Positions 60,144 through 64,000 of a stretch of DNA of 64,000 nucleotides are shown piece by piece. The notes below the pieces were generated by a model. It saw only the letters and a list, made by a program, of their open reading frames with translations, was not told the origin of the DNA and made no database searches. Source of the stretch: Pseudomonas sp. Irchel 3H7 (GTDB taxonomy: Bacteria > Pseudomonadota > Gammaproteobacteria > Pseudomonadales > Pseudomonadaceae); the NCBI RefSeq assembly GCF_900187605.1, contig NZ_FYEA01000009.1, positions 124,001 through 188,000 on the forward strand, in the 5' to 3' direction. A program made the position numbers and the translations under genes. Within the stretch, counting starts at the first letter, position 1; the number at the start of each line of letters is the position of its first letter.

Positions 60144-62053
60144 ACGAAGTGTTGAACGCTGCTGCCCGCATCGAACTGCTCAGCCCACGGCTGGCGAACC
60201 AGATTGCCGCCGGTGAAGTGGTTGAACGCCCGGCTTCGGTGATCAAGGAACTGTTGGAAAACAGCCTCGACTCCGGCGCCAGACGCATTGATGTCGACGT
60301 CGAGCAGGGTGGCGTCAAGCTGCTGCGCGTGCGCGACGACGGTAGCGGTATTTCCGCCGATGATCTGCCGCTGGCCCTGGCTCGTCACGCCACCAGTAAA
60401 ATCCGTAACCTGGAAGACCTTGAGCAGGTGATGAGTCTCGGTTTCCGTGGTGAGGCACTGGCGTCGATCAGCTCCGTGGCACGCTTGACCCTGACCTCGC
60501 GCACCCGCGATGCCGATCAGGCCTGGCAGGTGGAAACCGAAGGCCGCGACATGGCGCCTCGGGTTCAGCCAGCTGCGCATCCGGTCGGCACCTCGGTGGA
60601 AGTCCGCGACCTGTTCTTCAACACCCCGGCGCGACGCAAATTTCTCAAGACCGAAAAAACCGAATTCGATCACCTGCAAGAAGTGATAAAGCGTCTCGCG
60701 CTGGCGCGTTTCGACGTCGCGTTTCATCTGCGCCACAACGGCAAGACCATCCTCAGCCTGCATGAAGCCCACGATGATGCGGCCCGCGCCCGGCGTGTGG
60801 CGGCGATCTGTGGCTCGGGGTTCCTTGAGCAGGCGTTGCCGATCGAGATTGAGCGCAACGGCTTGCACCTGTGGGGCTGGGTCGGTTTGCCGACCTTCAA
60901 CCGTAGTCAGGCGGATTTGCAGTATTTCTTCGTGAATGGCCGAGCGGTGCGCGACAAACTGGTCGCCCACGCTGTGCGTCAGGCCTATCGCGACGTGCTG
61001 TTCAACGGCCGGCACCCGACCTTTGCACTGTTTTTCGAAGTCGATCCGGCGGCGGTCGACGTCAACGTGCACCCAACCAAACACGAAGTGCGCTTCCGTG
61101 ACGGGCGCATGGTGCATGACTTCCTTTATGGCACCTTGCACCGAGCGTTGGGCGATGTGCGTCCGGAAGATCAGCTTGCCGGTTCCGTGACCACAGCCGT
61201 CGTGCGGCCAACGGGCCTCGATGCCGGTGAGTTCGGCCCACAGGGTGAAATGCGTCTGGCGGCCAATGCCTTGCTGGAGCAACCGCAGGCGCAACCGGCG
61301 TTCAATACTTCGTCCGGTGCCAGTGCTGGCGGGGCTTATCAGTATCAATACACGCCACGTCCGCAATCGGCAGTGCCGCCGGCTGCCGAGGCGCAAGCTG
61401 CTTATCGAGAGTTTTTCGCACCGCTGCCGGAAGCCAATGCCAACGCATTGCCGGCCGGTCGGGAAGACATTCCGCCGCTCGGTTACGCGCTGGCGCAGCT
61501 CAAAGGCATTTATATTCTGTCCGAGAACGCCCAAGGTCTGGTGTTGGTGGATATGCACGCCGCCCACGAACGGATCATGTATGAGCGTCTGAAAATCGCC
61601 ATGGCCAGCGAAGGCCTCAGCGGCCAGCCGCTGCTGGTGCCGGAATCCCTGGCCGTGAGCCAGCGCGAGGCCGATTGTGCTGAAGAGCACGCGGCATGGT
61701 TTCAGCGTTTGGGCTTTGAATTGCAGCGTCTGGGCCCGGAAACCTTGGCGATCCGCCAGATTCCGGCGTTGTTGAAGCAGGCTGAAGCCAACCGTCTGGT
61801 CGGCGACGTGCTGTCGGATTTGATGGAATACGGCACCAGCGACCGGATTCAGGCACACCTCAACGAATTGCTCGGCACCATGGCCTGCCACGGCGCGATT
61901 CGCGCCAATCGGCGCCTGGCCCTGCCGGAAATGAACGGCCTGCTGCGTGACATGGAAAACACCGAACGCAGCGGTCAATGCAACCATGGCCGACCGACCT
62001 GGACCCAACTGGGCCTGGACGATCTGGACAAACTGTTCTTGCGCGGTCGTTGA
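60140..62053 (+). CDS. mutL: DNA mismatch repair protein MutL
   Basis: This 637-residue protein couples MutS to repair. The N-terminal GHKL ATPase has ELLENSLDSGARRID near residue 36, DDGSGISADDL and GFRGEALASIS near 98. The C-terminal dimer domain has DMHAAHERIMYE near 472, the DxHA-x2-E-x4-E endonuclease motif of MutL homologues in organisms lacking MutH, plus ACHGAIRANRRL near 578. Intact, so no mutator defect is suggested. It shares one base with miaA. Confidence 0.96.
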   Translation: MNEVLNAAARIELLSPRLANQIAAGEVVERPASVIKELLENSLDSGARRIDVDVEQGGVKLLRVRDDGSGISADDLPLALARHATSKIRNLEDLEQVMSLGFRGEALASISSVARLTLTSRTRDADQAWQVETEGRDMAPRVQPAAHPVGTSVEVRDLFFNTPARRKFLKTEKTEFDHLQEVIKRLALARFDVAFHLRHNGKTILSLHEAHDDAARARRVAAICGSGFLEQALPIEIERNGLHLWGWVGLPTFNRSQADLQYFFVNGRAVRDKLVAHAVRQAYRDVLFNGRHPTFALFFEVDPAAVDVNVHPTKHEVRFRDGRMVHDFLYGTLHRALGDVRPEDQLAGSVTTAVVRPTGLDAGEFGPQGEMRLAANALLEQPQAQPAFNTSSGASAGGAYQYQYTPRPQSAVPPAAEAQAAYREFFAPLPEANANALPAGREDIPPLGYALAQLKGIYILSENAQGLVLVDMHAAHERIMYERLKIAMASEGLSGQPLLVPESLAVSQREADCAEEHAAWFQRLGFELQRLGPETLAIRQIPALLKQAEANRLVGDVLSDLMEYGTSDRIQAHLNELLGTMACHGAIRANRRLALPEMNGLLRDMENTERSGQCNHGRPTWTQLGLDDLDKLFLRGR

Positions 62054-63024
62054 TGAGCCAACTCCCTCCAGCGATTTTTCTGATGGGCCCGACCGCTGCG
62101 GGCAAAACCGATCTGGCCATCGAGCTGACCAAGGTGCTGCCGTGCGAGCTGATCAGCGTTGATTCGGCGTTGGTCTACCGCGGCATGGACATTGGCACCG
62201 CCAAGCCTTCGAAAGAACTGCTGGCCGAATATCCGCACCGTTTGATCGATATTCTCGATCCGGCCGAAGCCTATTCCGCTGCGGATTTCCGTCGTGATGC
62301 CCTGCAAGCCATGGCCGAGATCACCGCGCGCGGAAAAATTCCGCTGCTGGTCGGCGGCACGATGCTCTATTACAAGGCTTTGGTCGAAGGCCTGGCAGAC
62401 ATGCCGGCCGCCGATCCCGAGGTCCGTGCGCAGATCGAAGAAGAGGCTGCACGCCTTGGCTGGCAAGCCCTGCACGACCAATTAGCGACCATCGATCCGG
62501 TATCCGCAGCGCGGATTCACCCGAACGATCCGCAGCGCCTGAGTCGCGCGCTGGAAGTTTATCGAGTCAGCGGTCAGAGCATGACCGAGCTGCGCCAGCA
62601 ACAATCTGCGCAAAGTACTGAAGCAGCCGCTTCGGGACTGCAACAATTGCCCTATACTGTCGCGAACTTGGCCATTGCCCCGGCGAATCGTCAGGTACTG
62701 CACGAGCGCATTAAACAAAGATTCACAATTATGTTGGAACAGGGGTTCATCGACGAGGTCGTAGCCCTGCGTAAAAGAAGTGACCTGCATTCGGGGTTGC
62801 CGTCTATACGTGCGGTAGGCTACCGCCAAGTCTGGGACTACCTGGATGGCAAGCTGACGTTGGCCGAAATGCAGGAGCGCGGCATCATCGCCACGCGCCA
62901 ATTGGCTAAACGCCAGTTCACCTGGCTGCGCAGCTGGGAAGATATACACTGGCTGGACAGTCTTGATTGCGACAATCTGCCACGCGCCTTGAAATACCTT
63001 GGGACCATCTCCATATTGAGCTGA
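62053..63024 (+). CDS. miaA: tRNA dimethylallyltransferase MiaA
   Basis: This 323-residue enzyme adds an isopentenyl group to A37 of tRNAs reading UNN codons. The P-loop GPTAAGKTDLA is near residue 12, DSALVYRGMDIGTAKPS near 36 and VGGTMLYYKAL near 99. The late RAVGYRQVWDYLDG is also typical. The start at 62053 overlaps the mutL stop; the frame is open upstream, but that part belongs to mutL. Confidence 0.97.
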   Translation: MSQLPPAIFLMGPTAAGKTDLAIELTKVLPCELISVDSALVYRGMDIGTAKPSKELLAEYPHRLIDILDPAEAYSAADFRRDALQAMAEITARGKIPLLVGGTMLYYKALVEGLADMPAADPEVRAQIEEEAARLGWQALHDQLATIDPVSAARIHPNDPQRLSRALEVYRVSGQSMTELRQQQSAQSTEAAASGLQQLPYTVANLAIAPANRQVLHERIKQRFTIMLEQGFIDEVVALRKRSDLHSGLPSIRAVGYRQVWDYLDGKLTLAEMQERGIIATRQLAKRQFTWLRSWEDIHWLDSLDCDNLPRALKYLGTISILS

Positions 63025-63119
63025 GTCCTTGCAATTGCCGTCTATCCTTGGGGGTGTGACGGCCAAAGCCATCTGAATTACCTATTTTTTATTATTGAAT
63101 CCTTAAAGGAGTGCGGCAC

Positions 63120-63380
63120 ATGTCAAAAGGGCATTCGCTACAAGACCCTTACTTGAATACTTTACGTAAAGAGAAAGTTGGGGTTTCCATCTATCTGGTC
63201 AACGGTATCAAACTGCAAGGCACGATCGAGTCGTTCGACCAGTTCGTGATCCTGCTGAAAAACACCGTGAGCCAAATGGTTTACAAACACGCTATCTCGA
63301 CAGTAGTGCCGGTTCGTCCAATTCGTCTGCCTAGCGCAACCGAATCCGAAGCAGGTGACGCTGAGCCAGGTAACGCCTGA
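63120..63380 (+). CDS. hfq: RNA chaperone Hfq
   Basis: This 86-residue hexameric Sm-like protein pairs small RNAs with mRNAs and, in Pseudomonas, works with Crc in carbon catabolite repression. The N-terminus SKGHSLQDPYLNTLRKEKV and Sm2 motif YKHAISTVVP are standard. The start has a strong AAGGAG site. A 95-bp gap after miaA leaves room for its own promoter. It ends 12 bases before hflX. Confidence 0.98.
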   Translation: MSKGHSLQDPYLNTLRKEKVGVSIYLVNGIKLQGTIESFDQFVILLKNTVSQMVYKHAISTVVPVRPIRLPSATESEAGDAEPGNA

Positions 63381-63392
63381 TAGGAGTCTCCT

Positions 63393-64000
63393 TTGTTCTT
63401 TGAGCGCCACGGTGGTGGTGAACGAGTCATCCTCGTTCACTTGGATGGACAGGACCCTGAGGCGCGCGAAGATCCGCAGGAGTTTCAGGAATTGGCTAAT
63501 TCGGCCGGCGCCGAGACCGTTGCGTTTTTTAACGTGCCGCGTCATCGGCCAACCGCCAAATACCTGATCGGCAGCGGCAAGGTCGAGGAACTGCGCGACC
63601 TGGTCAAGGCTGAAGAAGCTGATCTGGTGATTTTCAATCACATCCTCACGCCGAGTCAGGAACGTAACCTCGAACGTGTTTTCGAGTGTCGCGTGATCGA
63701 CCGTACCGGCCTGATTCTCGATATTTTCGCCCAGCGCGCCCGTACCCATGAAGGCAAGCTCCAGGTCGAACTGGCTCAGCTTGACCACATGAGCACCCGC
63801 CTGGTTCGCGGCTGGACTCACCTTGAGCGTCAGGGTGGCGGCATCGGTATGCGCGGCCCAGGTGAAACCCAGCTGGAAACCGACCGCCGTTTGCTGCGGG
63901 TTCGCCTGCGTCAGATCAAGGGGCGGCTGGAGAAGGTGCGCAGCCAGCGCGAGCAATCGCGACGTGGTCGTTCCCGTGCCGATATTCCGACCGTGTCTCT
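63393..64000 (+). CDS. hflX: Ribosome-splitting GTPase HflX (3' end missing)
   Basis: The first 202 codons are visible. The start is TTG at 63393 (LFFERHGGGERVILVHLD), preceded by TAGGAGTCTCC. Seen: the N-terminal nucleotide-binding region with YLIGSGKVEEL near residue 52, IDRTGLILDIFAQRARTHEG near 101 and GGIGMRGPGETQLETDRRL near 149, all diagnostic. The GTPase domain lies beyond the window. It is in the usual hfq-hflX arrangement. Confidence 0.95.
   Translation, partial: MFFERHGGGERVILVHLDGQDPEAREDPQEFQELANSAGAETVAFFNVPRHRPTAKYLIGSGKVEELRDLVKAEEADLVIFNHILTPSQERNLERVFECRVIDRTGLILDIFAQRARTHEGKLQVELAQLDHMSTRLVRGWTHLERQGGGIGMRGPGETQLETDRRLLRVRLRQIKGRLEKVRSQREQSRRGRSRADIPTVS

Overview
The window is a piece of a Pseudomonas chromosome, most likely from the P. 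fluorescens group. The evidence is high-GC coding sequence, fluorescens-type REP elements, and a gene order that (from general knowledge of P. aeruginosa PAO1) follows the PA5003-PA4943 region. That order includes msbA, hldE, emrE, waaA, opmH-like tolC, thiC, nudF, cpdA, parE, parC, serB, psd, rhdA, motAB, rsgA, orn, queG, nnr, tsaE, amiB, mutL, miaA, hfq and hflX. No rRNA, tRNA, CRISPR array, prophage or intact insertion sequence was seen.

Bases 1-10200 form a cell-envelope/LPS-core block. It holds a truncated PMT-type glycosyltransferase, a Kdo/WaaP-like kinase, the lipid A flippase MsbA, a Mig-14-like protein, the PIG-L deacetylase DnpA, HldE, a GT-B glycosyltransferase, a small protein carrying sialyltransferase-like (GT29) motifs and a further probable sugar-transfer protein. 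Bases 10200-15940 carry a conserved hypothetical, an aldo/keto reductase and FAD oxidoreductase pair, the small drug pump EmrE, a LysR regulator and the Kdo transferase WaaA.

Bases 16000-24150 hold a TolC-type outer membrane channel, then thiamine genes (TPP riboswitch, thiC, an HMP-type transporter), then a small housekeeping series (lipoprotein, nudF, DUF1249, cpdA). Bases 24400-31670 contain yqiA, parE and parC. Two exported or membrane proteins, one phytase-like and one retropepsin-like, sit between the two topoisomerase IV genes. A PqiC-like lipoprotein follows. Bases 32000-42200 carry a YtjB-family membrane protein divergent from serB, a PilZ-like protein, psd, rhdA, an HDOD protein and the flagellar stator genes motAB behind a recognisable FliA promoter.

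Accessory DNA interrupts the conserved order in two places. Between motB and rsgA there is a fatty-acid-hydroxylase-type membrane protein and a dinD gene bounded by about 40-bp imperfect direct repeats that include the terminators. Between orn and queG there is an island: a TRIC-type channel, an unknown 347-residue protein, a 1599-residue RHS/YD-repeat protein with an unassigned C-terminal domain and no evident immunity gene, and a leucine-rich-repeat protein that looks like a NEL-type effector without its catalytic domain. The window ends in the conserved queG / nnr-tsaE-amiB-mutL-miaA-hfq-hflX cluster, with hflX running off the end.

Non-coding structure includes several REP palindromes, two copies of a MITE-like element with 23-bp inverted ends (one copy has an internal 70-bp duplication), several intrinsic terminators and the TPP riboswitch.
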